From NCBI RefSeq assembly GCF_905171765.1, contig NC_053390.1, positions 518,468,852 through 518,532,851 of the forward strand: DNA of 64,000 bases, written 5' to 3'. The notes under the pieces were generated by a model, which had not been told where the DNA came from, searched no databases, and saw nothing but the letters and a program-made list of their open reading frames with translations. A program made the position numbers and the translations under genes. This document shows, piece by piece, positions 46,516-56,579 of the stretch. The DNA is from Bufo bufo. Taxonomy: Eukaryota; Chordata; Amphibia; Anura; Bufonidae. Position 1 is the stretch's first letter, and the number at the start of each line of letters is the position of its first letter.

Positions 46516-49170
46516 TTCTTTTTATCACATATGCTCACTGCAGCTACAAGCTGAGCACCTCCGTGAGGCACCACTCCTCGGCAGTCGCATCCTGACAATT
46601 TTAGGTTTGGTGTAGTGCCACTGGTTATCTGCTCTACATTTTACATGAACTTTTTGAACTTTGCTCCTTATTGGCTCCGGTAGAGCACACACGCAACCTA
46701 CTCATATGGATCAAATTGGTTCTGTACCAAAGCTTATTTGCTGCTGTATCTGCAACCCTTGCACCCCCCTCCTGCCATGGAATAAAGTAACCTGCCTATC
46801 AACGGTGAGTGCCGCTCGTTTTGTTTTCTTTTTCTTTTTATCACATATGCTCACTGCAGCTACAAGCTGAGCACCTCCGTGAGGCACCACTCCTCGGCAG
46901 TCGCATCCTGACAATTTTAGGTTTGGTGTAGTGCCACTGGTTATCTGCTCTACATTTTACATGAACTTTTTGAACTTTGCTCCTTATTGGCTCCGGTAGA
47001 GCACACACGCAACCTACTCATATGGATCAAATTGGTTCTGTACCAAAGCTTATTTGCTGCTGTATCTGCAACCCTTGCACCCCCCTCCTGCCATGGAATA
47101 AAGTAACCTGCCTATCAACGGTGAGTGCCGCTCGTTTTGTTTTCTTTTTCTTTTTATCACATATGCTCACTGCAGCTACAAGCTGAGCACCTCCGTGAGG
47201 CACCACTCCTCGGCAGTCGCATCCTGACAATTTTAGGTTTGGTGTAGTGCCACTGGTTATCTGCTCTACATTTTACATGAACTTTTTGAACTTTGCTCCT
47301 TATTGGCTCCGGTAGAGCACACACGCAACCTACTCATATGGATCAAATTGGTTCTGTACCAAAGCTTATTTGCTGCTGTATCTGCAACCCTTGCACCCCC
47401 CTCCTGCCATGGAATAAAGTAACCTGCCTATCAACGGTGAGTGCCGCTCGTTTTGTTTTCTTTTTCTTTTTATCACATATGCTCACTGCAGCTACAAGCT
47501 GAGCACCTCCGTGAGGCACCACTCCTCGGCAGTCGCATCCTGACAATTTTAGGTTTGGTGTAGTGCCACTGGTTATCTGCTCTACATTTTACATGAACTT
47601 TTTGAACTTTGCTCCTTATTGGCTCCGGTAGAGCACACACGCAACCTACTCATATGGATCAAATTGGTTCTGTACCAAAGCTTATTTGCTGCTGTATCTG
47701 CAACCCTTGCACCCCCCTCCTGCCATGGAATAAAGTAACCTGCCTATCAACGGTGAGTGCCGCTCGTTTTGTTTTCTTTTTCTTTTTATCACATATGCTC
47801 ACTGCAGCTACAAGCTGAGCACCTCCGTGAGGCACCACTCCTCGGCAGTCGCATCCTGACAATTTTAGGTTTGGTGTAGTGCCACTGGTTATCTGCTCTA
47901 CATTTTACATGAACTTTTTGAACTTTGCTCCTTATTGGCTCCGGTAGAGCACACACGCAACCTACTCATATGGATCAAATTGGTTCTGTACCAAAGCTTA
48001 TTTGCTGCTGTATCTGCAACCCTTGCACCCCCCTCCTGCCATGGAATAAAGTAACCTGCCTATCAACGGTGAGTGCCGCTCGTTTTGTTTTCTTTTTCTT
48101 TTTATCACATATGCTCACTGCAGCTACAAGCTGAGCACCTCCGTGAGGCACCACTCCTCGGCAGTCGCATCCTGACAATTTTAGGTTTGGTGTAGTGCCA
48201 CTGGTTATCTGCTCTACATTTTACATGAACTTTTTGAACTTTGCTCCTTATTGGCTCCGGTAGAGCACACACGCAACCTACTCATATGGATCAAATTGGT
48301 TCTGTACCAAAGCTTATTTGCTGCTGTATCTGCAACCCTTGCACCCCCCTCCTGCCATGGAATAAAGTAACCTGCCTATCAACGGTGAGTGCCGCTCGTT
48401 TTGTTTTCTTTTTCTTTTTATCACATATGCTCACTGCAGCTACAAGCTGAGCACCTCCGTGAGGCACCACTCCTCGGCAGTCGCATCCTGACAATTTTAG
48501 GTTTGGTGTAGTGCCACTGGTTATCTGCTCTACATTTTACATGAACTTTTTGAACTTTGCTCCTTATTGGCTCCGGTAGAGCACACACGCAACCTACTCA
48601 TATGGATCAAATTGGTTCTGTACCAAAGCTTATTTGCTGCTGTATCTGCAACCCTTGCACCCCCCTCCTGCCATGGAATAAAGTAACCTGCCTATCAACG
48701 GTGAGTGCCGCTCGTTTTGTTTTCTTTTTCTTTTTATCACATACGCTCACTGCAGCTACAAGCTGAGCACCTCCGTGAGGCACCACTCCTCGGCAGTCGC
48801 ATCCTGACAATTTTAGGTTTGGTGTAGTGCCACTGGTTATCTGCTCTACATTTTACATGAACTTTTTGAACTTTGCTCCTTATTGGCTCCGGTAGAGCAC
48901 ACACGCAACCTACTCATATGGATCAAATTGGTTCTGTACCAAAGCTTATTTGCTGCTGTATCTGCAACCCTTGCACCCCCCTCCTGCCATGGAATAAAGT
49001 AACCTGCCTATCAACGGTGAGTGCCGCTCGTTTTGTTTTCTTTTTCTTTTTATCACATATGCTCACTGCAGCTACAAGCTGAGCACCTCCGTGAGGCACC
49101 ACTCCTCGGCAGTCGCATCCTGACAATTTTAGGTTTGGTGTAGTGCCACTGGTTATCTGCTCTACATTTT
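46516..49170 (-). repeat. Tandem array B: same 316-bp unit inverted, about 8.4 copies
   Basis: The reverse complement of array A units. One variant, catacgctc, at about 48741. The last unit ends at ctctacattttac, then the right target copy. Confidence 0.95.
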
Positions 49171-49172
49171 AC

Positions 49173-49315
49173 AAGCACCGCTATGCGATGCCTACCAACT
49201 TCTAAAACACCCCACCCCCCCTTCATTGACCGCGCTAGACCAAGTCGAAGTAGAACTCTAGCGCAATCAATCAAGGGAAGGGGGGTAGATGTCAGTAGGC
49301 GTCGCATAGCGATGC
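49173..49315. mobile_element. Hairpin MITE hit by the 316-bp array element
   Basis: agcaccgctatgcgatgcct at the left is mirrored by aggcgtcgcatagcgatgct at the right, with further mirrored segments inside (cacccccccttcattgaccgcgc). Its left 17 bp are duplicated at 43157-43173 because the array inserted there. Confidence 0.6.
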
Positions 49316-49549
49316 TCTTCCATGCGCAAAACTTTTGTGACTTTTTAACTTTCATGCCACTCTGGCCACTTTTGCAATACTGGCCAGAGTGGCCAGGTGT
49401 GAAAATAGGTGTGGCTACATATCTAAAGTGTATTTACTCCACATATATCATTGCAATATTTTAAAATGTTGCAAAAAATTGTGCAAACTTACTCCAGACA
49501 GGGCATAATGTATTATCAAGGTAACCAGGCATAAAAACCTGCCGCTAAG
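49316..49549. other. No feature seen
   Basis: Short AT-rich spacer with one small inverted repeat (ccactctggcc / ggccagagtgg, about 49358-49395). Nothing else recognised. Confidence 0.4.
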
Positions 49550-49936
49550 TGTCACTACCAGAGCTTTGAGACGTTCTCACAGCTCTGTTTCTCCACCCCT
49601 GTGGTGATGTCACTACTAGAGCTTGGAGGAGTCCTCCCAGCTGTTCCTCCTGCGTTTGATTTCCCTGCCTTTAAATCACCCCTCCTCCTTTCTTGGGTGT
49701 GGATTATATTTCTCATTTGAGTTGTAGCTTTTGCTTGAGCATCTTCACTTGTTAGCTATCATTTCACTGGACCTGTGTTCTGCTGCAGCAAGCACTCTGG
49801 ATATTGCCAGCTGTCTTTGGATCCGTCTTCTCTGTGGCTGCAGCTCCTTCAGCTAAGTGTGCAGACATTGTTGTGTACCTGTTTATTTTCTGACTGGATC
49901 TGAGGCGGCCACGGTTCCCTCCATATACTGAGCAGG
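49550..49936 (+). repeat. Gypsy-4 5' LTR, first part
   Basis: 387 bp from tgtcactacc up to gcagg (49932-49936), the left target copy of Gypsy-3. It continues at 61833-62063 for a total of about 613 bp. Confidence 0.65.
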
Positions 49937-50428
49937 TGTCATGGTCTTACCTTCTTGCTGTTCTCCTTCGTTTGACATGTGCTGGCGGCCATCTTGGTTT
50001 CTGGGTTTCTTGTAGCCTCCCACCCTGCGGCTCCTCCTTCCCACTGGGAGGAGCTGGATGCCTAGCTCATATATATAGGAGGTCTGTGGCTTCAGTTCCT
50101 TGCTTGGTCCTCCTGTGTTCACATGCTTCTAGACTGCTGCTGCTTCTGGTTCCTGATCCTGGTTTCGTCCGACTACCCTGCTGGTTCCTGATCCTGGTTT
50201 CGTCCGACTACCCTGCTGGTTCCTGATCCTGGCTTCGTCTGACTACCCTGCTGGTTCCTGATCCTGGCTTCGTCTGACTACCCTTCTGGTTCCTGACCTC
50301 TGGCTTCGCAAAGACTCTGCTTCAGTTTCGCCATCCGTTTGGACTTTTGCTTTACAGCTTTATTTTCAATAAAGCCTTCTTATTTTCACTTATCCCTTGT
50401 TGTACGTCTGGTTCATGGTTCCGTGACA
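49937..50428 (+). repeat. Gypsy-3 5' LTR
   Basis: 492 bp, tgtcatgg to ccgtgaca. Contains a TATA-like atatatata (50069-50077), a 36-bp minisatellite of about four to five copies (ttcctgatcctggtttcgtc units, 50146-50310) and a poly(A) signal aataaa (50368-50373). The leader after it reads ttaggaccaagcc; primer tRNA not assigned. Confidence 0.93.
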
Positions 50429-50441
50429 TTAGGACCAAGCC

Positions 50442-50970
50442 ATGAATTCTGACGGTACAGGGCCATCCTCGCTACCCACGCTGGTTGCCAGACTTGATCA
50501 GCAGGATCACCTGTTGGGTTGGTTCGCTGTGGCGTTGCAAACCCTGCTTGAACGCACAGCTCATTACGCTCCCGTTGCCGATGGGTCGGTTGTCGCTCCT
50601 GGGCCCGCTCCTACTGCCGCTCCGGTTGTTGCGCCAGAGTCTACCCCGACACCTGTTGTTGCACCTGCGGTGTTTCGGGGTATGACCGGTTCTGCCCCTC
50701 TTCCACAGCGCTTTGGGGGAGAGCCAACTCAGTGCCGAGGTTTCCTTAACCAGGTGGGCATTTATTTCGAGTTGCTGCCACATGCCTTTCCCACTGAGAG
50801 ATCAAAGGTGGGCTTCTTGATCTCGCTGCTCTCGGACAAGGCCTTGGCCTGGGCCAGCCCTTTATGGGAGAACAACAATCCGGTGGTTGCCGAGTTTTCC
50901 GGTTTTGTTGCTTCTCTTCGGAAGGTATTCGATGTGCCGGCTCGTGCTGCCTCTGCTGCGAAGCTCCTTA
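50442..50970 (+). pseudogene. Gypsy-3 gag, N-terminal part (split by Tc1-C)
   Basis: Starts at Met 50442, 13 bp after the LTR. N-terminal helix-like region (LVARLDQQDHLLGWF), then an Ala/Pro-rich linker (about residues 45-85), then the capsid-like region of the sushi/PEG10 type (QRFGGEPTQCRGFLNQVGIYF, KVGFLISLLSDKALAWASPLW). It runs without a break to TA at 50969-50970, where Tc1-C entered. The continuation is at 52536. Confidence 0.88.
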
Positions 50971-52533
50971 CAGGGAGTGCAGAATTATTAGGCAAGTTGT
51001 ATTTTTGAGGATTAATTTTATTATTGAACAACAACCATGTTCTCAATGAACCCAAAAAACTCATTAATATCAAAGCTGAATATTTTTGGAAGTAGTTTTT
51101 AGTTTGTTTTTAGTTTTAGCTATTTTAGGGGGATATCTGTGTGTGCAGGTGACTATTACTGTGCATAATTATTAGGCAACTTAACAAAAAACAAATATAT
51201 ACCCATTTCAATTATTAATTTTTACCAGTGAAACCAATATAACATCTCAACATTCACAAATATACATTTCTGACATTCAAAAACAAAACAAAAACAAATC
51301 AGTGACTAATATAGCCACCTTTCTTTGCAAGGACACTCAAAAGCCTGCCATCCATGGATTCTGTCAGTGTTTTGATCTGTTCACCATCAACATTGCGTGC
51401 AGCAGCAACCACAGCCTCCCAGACACTGTTCAGAGAGGTGTACTGTTTTCCCTCCTTGTAAATCTCACATTTGATGATGGACCACAGGTTCTCAATGGGG
51501 TTCAGATCAGGTGAACAAGGAGGCCATGTCATTAGATTTTCTTCTTTTATACCCTTTCTTGCCAGCCACGCTGTGGAGTACTTGGACGCGTGTGATGGAG
51601 CATTGTCCTGCATGAAAATCATGTTTTTCTTGAAGGATGCAGACTTCTTCGTGTACCACTGCTTGAAGAAGGTGTCTTCCAGAAACTGGAAGTAGGACTG
51701 GGAGTTGAGCTTGACTCCATCCTCAACCCGAAAAGGCCCCACAAGCTCATCTTTGAGGATACCAGCCCAAACCAGTACTCCACCTCCACCTTGCTGGCGT
51801 CTGAGTCGGACTGGAGCTCTCTGCCCTTTACCAATCCAGCCACGGGCCCATCCATCTGGCCCATCAAGACTCACTCTTATTTCATCAGTCCATAAAACCT
51901 TAGAATAATCTGTCTTGAGATATTTCTTGGCCCAGTCTTGACGTTTCAGCTTGTGTGTCTTGTTCAGTGGTGGTCGTCTTTCAGCCTTTCTTACCTTGGC
52001 CATGTCTCTGAGTATTGCACACCTTGTGCTTTTGGGCACTCCAGTGATGTTGCAGCTCTGAAATATGGCCAAACTGGTGGCAAGTGGAATCTTGGCAGCT
52101 GCACGCTTGACTTTTCTCAGTTCATGGGCAGTTATTTTGCGCCTTGGTTTTTCCACACGCTTCTTGCGACCCTGTTGACTATTTTGAATGAAACGCTTGA
52201 TTGTTCGATGATCACGCTTCAGAAGCTTTGCAATTTTAAGAGTGCTGCATCCCTCTGCAAGATATCTCACTATTTTTGACTTTTCTGAGCCTGTCAAGTC
52301 CTTCTTTTGACCCATTTTGCCAAAGGAAAGGAAGTTGCCTAATAATTATGCACACCTAATATAGGGTGTTGATGTCATTAGACCACACCCCTTCTCATTA
52401 CAGAGATGCACATCACCTAATATGCTTAATTGGTAGTAGGCTTTCGAGCCTATACAGCTTGGAGTAAGACAACATGCATAAAGAGGATGATGTGGTCAAA
52501 ATACTAATTTGCCTAATAATTCTGCACGCAGTG
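50971..52533 (-). mobile_element. Tc1-C, complete Tc1/mariner element
   Basis: 1563 bp. Ends cagggagtgcagaattatta (50971) and the complement of cactgcgtgcagaattatta (52533), flanked by TA (50969-50970, 52534-52535). The transposase is intact on the minus strand. Removing it with one TA rejoins gag in frame. Confidence 0.93.
51299..52315 (-). CDS. Tc1-C transposase, intact (338 aa)
   Basis: A cut-and-paste transposase of the Tc1/mariner superfamily that binds the element ends and inserts at TA. The N-terminal paired helix-turn-helix region (KSKIVRYLAEGCSTLKIAKL, about residues 13-35; second half to about 110) is followed by a basic segment KKRVEKPRRK. The catalytic triad is visible: Asp in VLWTDEIRV (about 143), Asp in IFMQDNAPSH (about 237) and Glu in SPDLNPIENLWS (about 272-275). 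Length matches the family norm of about 340. The Met at 52315 begins MGQKKDLTGSEKSK and sits about 220 bp from the right end. No frameshift or stop is seen, so it could still be functional, though activity is not shown. Confidence 0.93.
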   Translation of the reverse strand: MGQKKDLTGSEKSKIVRYLAEGCSTLKIAKLLKRDHRTIKRFIQNSQQGRKKRVEKPRRKITAHELRKVKRAAAKIPLATSLAIFQSCNITGVPKSTRCAILRDMAKVRKAERRPPLNKTHKLKRQDWAKKYLKTDYSKVLWTDEIRVSLDGPDGWARGWIGKGQRAPVRLRRQQGGGGVLVWAGILKDELVGPFRVEDGVKLNSQSYFQFLEDTFFKQWYTKKSASFKKNMIFMQDNAPSHASKYSTAWLARKGIKEENLMTWPPCSPDLNPIENLWSIIKCEIYKEGKQYTSLNSVWEAVVAAARNVDGEQIKTLTESMDGRLLSVLAKKGGYISH

Positions 52534-52535
52534 TA

Positions 52536-53076
52536 TGTCCATCAGACAGGGTTCACGATCCGTAGCTGAATACGCCATTGAGTTTCGTACCCTGGCAGCA
52601 GAGGTGGGCTGGAATAATGAGGCTCTGGTCGCTGCTTTCTCTCATGGTCTCTCGGATGCCTTGAAGGATGAGGTTGCAGCTAAGGACCTACCAGTGGAGC
52701 TCGAGTCTCTTATTTCTTTCCTGATTTTGATTGACACCAGACTCAGGGAGAGACCTTCCTTTAAGGAGAGCCTGCGGAGGTTTTCTAACAGATTGGCGCC
52801 TACGTTTGTTGTCCCACCCGTGCCTCCCTCTCCTCCCACGCCTCCTGGGAATGACTTGTCTGGGGTGAACCCATGCAGCTGGGGTTTGCTCGCCTGTCCG
52901 AGGGGGAGAGGGTACTCCGGAGACGCGAGGGCCGATGCATGTACTGTGGTCTCGGTGGGCATTTTCGGTTGGCATGTCCGAACCGTCCGGGAAACGCTCG
53001 CACCTGAGATCCTGTCGGGGGCAGATCTTGGGTGGAGTCTCCTCGTCCCCGGTTTCCCGTGTTGACAAACCACTGA
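52536..53076 (+). pseudogene. Gypsy-3 gag, C-terminal part, one frameshift
   Basis: Continues the capsid region after Tc1-C (RQGSRSVAEYAIEFRTLAAE, AFSHGLSDALKDEV). A shift near 52860 moves into another frame, where EPMQLGFARLSEGERV is followed by the intact CCHC knuckle CMYCGLGGHFRLAC (52936-52977). The knuckle frame ends at TGA 53074-53076, overlapping pol in the -1 frame. The single shift near 52860 is the only visible defect in gag apart from the Tc1-C insertion. Confidence 0.85.
52989..52995 (+). promoter_or_regulatory. Predicted -1 ribosomal frameshift site, GGGAAAC
   Basis: G GGA AAC lies just after the zinc knuckle, phased as X XXY YYZ in the gag (knuckle) frame; codons GGA 52990-52992 and AAC 52993-52995. 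A -1 slip here enters the pol frame (GKRSHLRSC), which is open through the protease. This is the heptamer known from PEG10, a domesticated sushi-type gag-pol gene. A downstream pseudoknot was not verified. Confidence 0.7.
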
Positions 53077-54805
53077 TCACTGTTGTCCTCTCCTGGGTCG
53101 GGGGCTCGGTGACGACCCAGGCGTTGGTGGACTCTGGTGCTGGTGGTTTGTTCATTGATAATGTGTTCGCTGCCGCCAATTCCATTCCTCTGCAGGCTCG
53201 AGGTTCCCCACTGGCTCTTGAGGCGATAGACGGCAGACCCCTTCTGCCGCCACACGTGACTCATGAGACCCTTCCAGTGGGGATAGCCATTGGTGCCGTT
53301 CACAGAGAGTCGGTCTGCCTCCAGGTTATTTCGTCTCCACACTACTCGGTGGTCTTGGGGTACCCCTGGCTCCGGAAGCATAATCCGACTTTCGATTGGA
53401 GATCGGCCGAGATCCTCTCGTGGTCACCGCAGTGTGGGGCTAGTTGCATCCATGGGTCTGTCAAGTTGCTGTGTACTTCCTCGGACTCTCTGTTGCCTCC
53501 TGAATACGAGGAGTACCGGGATGTATTCGATAAGGTGCGCGCGGTTGCCCTACCTCCGCACCGCCCATACGATTGTGCCATAGAGTTACAATCTGGTGCC
53601 GTTCCTCCTCGTGGCAAAGTCTATCCACTGTCGGTAGCGGAGAATGAGGCCATGGAGGAGTACGTGAGGGAGGCGCTTTCACGCGGACACATTCGCAAAT
53701 CCTCGTCCCCGGCAGGGGCTGGATTTTTCTTTGTGAAAAAGAAGGGCGGTGAGTTGAGGCCTTGCATCGATTACAGGGGTCTCAATCGCATCACGATCAA
53801 GAACGCTTACCCGATACCCTTGATTTCCGAGCTGTTCGATCACCTTAAAGGGGCCACGGTCTTTACCAAACTCGACCTGAGGGCGGCATATAACCTGGTA
53901 AGGATCAAGGCGGGCGATGAGTGGAAGACCGCGTTTAACACCAGGACCGGTCATTATGAATCCTTGGTTATGCCCTTTGGGTTGTGCAATGCGCCCGCAG
54001 TCTTTCAGGAATTCATCAACGATGTTTTCCGTGACCTGTTGCAGCAGTGTGTGGTGGTCTATTTGGATGACATCTTGGTATATTCTGAATCCATGGAGGC
54101 CCACATTCTGGATGTCAGACGAGTGTTGCAACGGTTACGAGAGAACAAGCTGTTCGGTAAGCTTGAGAAATGCGAATTTCACCGATCCCAGGTAACCTTC
54201 TTAGGTTACATCATTTCCGCTGAGGGGTTCTCCATGGATCCTGAGAAGGTTTTGGCTGTCTTACAGTGGCCCCAGCCCAGTGGTCTTCGTTCCCTGCAGC
54301 GCTTTTTGGGCTTCGCCAATTATTATCGGAAGTTCATCAGGGACTTTTCCATGCTAGCCAAGCCTCTCACGGATCTGACCAGGAAGGGCAGTAATTCCCA
54401 GGTCTGGCCGCTCGAGGCCATCCGAGCTTTTGAGGCTCTAAAGTCCGCCTTTGTGTCGGCTCCGATTCTGTCGCATCCCAACCCTGGGTTGCTCTTTGTC
54501 CTCGAGGTGGACGCGTCTGAGACGGGAGTAGGCGCCCTTCTGTCTCAGCGTAGAACACCAGAGGGTCCGCTGCTTCCTTGTGGGTTTTACTCCCGGAAAC
54601 TGTCTTCCGCGGAGTGCAACTATCAGATTGGTGACAGGGAGTTATTGGCCATCGTGCAGGCCCTTAAAGAATGGAGGCACTTGCTCGAGGGTTCGGTGGT
54701 TCCGGTCCTCATCCTGACGGACCACAAGAATCTGACCTACCTTTCTGAGGCCAAGAGATTGACACCACGTCAGGCCAGATGGGCTCTGTTCTTGTCACGT
54801 TTTAA
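52995..54805 (+). pseudogene. Gypsy-3 pol, first part: protease, RT, RNase H (split by TTAA-2)
   Basis: Open from the -1 frameshift site. Protease: ALVDSGAGGLFID (about 53125) and VVLGYPWL. RT: FFVKKKGGELRPCIDYRGLN, KLDLRAAYNLVRI, MPFGLCNAPAVF and the catalytic VVYLDDILVYS (about 54060). RNase [37 protein letters not shown]. The frame is unbroken until TTAA at 54802-54805, where TTAA-2 entered; it resumes in phase at 59799. Without the insertion, the polyprotein would be intact. Confidence 0.9.
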
Positions 54806-55194
54806 CCACCTCCGGACCGCCTAACGCAGGATCGCGTTCCGGAGGTGGCAGCGCTGCGCACAGTCACGCATATACGCGTCATCTCGCGAGACGCGAGACT
54901 TCCTGTGAACGCGCGCACACAGGCGCGCGCGCTCACAGGAACGGAAGGTAAGAGAGTTGATCTCCAGCCTGCCAGCGGCGATCGTTCGCTGGCAGGCTGG
55001 AGATGTGTTTTTTTTAACCCCTAACAGGTATATTAGACGCTGTTTTGATAACAGCGTCTAATATACCTGCTACCTGGTCCTCTGGTGGTCCCCTTTGTTT
55101 AGATCGACCACCAGAGGACACAGGTAGCTCAGTAAAGTAGCACCAAGCACCACTACACTACACTACACCCCCCCCCCCCGTCACTTATTAACCC

Positions 55195-56575
55195 CTTATT
55201 AGCCCCTGATCACCCCTAATCACCCCTGATCACCCCATATAGACTCCCTGATCACCCCCCTGTCATTGATTACCCCCCTGTCATTAATCAACCCCCTGTA
55301 AAGCTCCATTCAGACGTCCGCATGATTTTTACGGATCCACTGATAGATGGATCGGATCCGCAAAACGCATCCGGACGTCTGAATGAAGCCTTACAGGGGC
55401 ATGATCAATGACTGTGGTGATCACCCCCCTGTCATTGATTACCCCCCTGTAAAGCTCCATTCAGATGTCCGCATGATTTTTACGGATGCACTGATAGATG
55501 GATCGGATCCGCAAAACGCATCCGGACGTCTGAATGAAGCCTTACAGGGGCATGATCAATGACTGTGGTGATCACCCCATATAGACTCCCTGATCACCCC
55601 CCTGTCATTGATTACCCCCCTGTCATTGATTACCCCCCTGTAAAGCTCCATTCAGATGTCCGCATGATTTTTACGGATGCACTGATAGATGGATCGGATC
55701 CGCAAAACGCATCCGGACGTCTGAATGAAGCCTTACAGGGGCGTGATCAATGACTGTGGTGATCACCCCATATAGACTCCCTGATCACCCCCCTGTCATT
55801 GATTACCCCCCTGTAAAGCTCCATTCAGATGTCCGCATGATTTTTACGGATGCACTGATACATGGATCGGATCCGCAAAACGCATCCGGTCGTCTGAATG
55901 AAGCCTTACAGGGGCATGATCAATGACTGTGGTGATCACCCCCCTGTCATTGATTACCCCCCTGTAAAGCTCCATTCAGATGTCCGCATGATTTTTACGG
56001 ATGCACTGATAGATGGATCGGATCCGCAAAACGCATCCGGACGTCTGAATGAAGCCTTACAGGGGCATGATCAATGACTGTGGTGATCACCCCATATAGA
56101 CTCCCTGATCACCCCCCTGTCATTGATTACCCCCCTGTCATTGATTACCCCCCTGTAAAGCTCCATTCAGATGTCCGCATGATTTTTACGGATGCACTGA
56201 TAGATGGATCGGATCCGCAAAACGCATCCGGACGTCTGAATGAAGCCTTACAGGGGCGTGATCAATGACTGTGGTGATCACCCCATATAGACTCCCTGAT
56301 TACCCCCCTGTCATTGATTACCCCCCTGTAAAGCTCCATTCAGATGTCCGCATGATTTTTACGGATGCACTGATAGATGGATCGGATCCGCAAAACGCAT
56401 CCGGACGTCTGAATGAAGCCTTACACGGGCGTGATCAATGACTGTGGTGATCACCCCATATAGACTCCCTGATCACCCCCCTGTCATTGATCACCCCCCT
56501 GTCATTGATCACCCCCCTGTCATTGATCACCCCCCCTGTCATTGATCACCCCCCTGTCATTGATCACCCCTCTGT
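55195..56575 (+). repeat. Higher-order tandem repeat, 515-bp period with three sub-units
   Basis: A hairpin-like module of about 105 bp (ctccattcagatgtccgcat ... atccggacgtctgaatgaag) starts near 55300, 55452, 55641, 55815, 55967, 56157 and 56330. Intervals are 152, 189, 174, 152, 190 and 173, that is, 515 twice. Modules are linked by copies of gatcacccccctgtcattga. Small 64-codon frames at 55559 and 56074 are copies of this repeat, not genes. Confidence 0.9.
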
Positions 56576-56579
56576 AAGG

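Larger units (their letters stand above)
43155..49189. mobile_element. Unnamed element: inverted arrays of a 316-bp tandem repeat
   Basis: A 19-bp direct repeat, acaagcaccgctatgcgat, bounds the block (43155-43173, 49171-49189). Inside are about 10.5 units in one orientation and about 8.4 in the other, meeting near 46490-46515. The right end extends about 117 bp past the point mirrored at the left end. Inverted arms, a one-sided tail and a long variable target duplication are the layout of PLE-1 to PLE-4 here. Each minus-strand unit also has aataaag followed by a GGTGAGTGCCGCTC-like segment, resembling the PLE-1 arm end. I infer a PLE-derived non-autonomous insertion; no protein or hammerhead is visible. 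Confidence 0.6.

Noticed and set aside
43174..49170. CRISPR-like or rDNA-spacer array
   Set aside because: The unit is 316 bp with no unique spacers, no cas-like gene and no rRNA sequence; the context is eukaryotic.
43174..49170. Hammerhead ribozyme in the 316-bp unit
   Set aside because: I looked for CUGANGA and GAAA in hammerhead order on both strands of the unit and did not find them.
43168..49172. Recurrent 67- and 69-codon reading frames in every 316-bp unit, on both strands
   Set aside because: They are the same repeat translated again and again, overlap on opposite strands, and show no domain or conserved signal. They reflect near-identical DNA, not a gene family.
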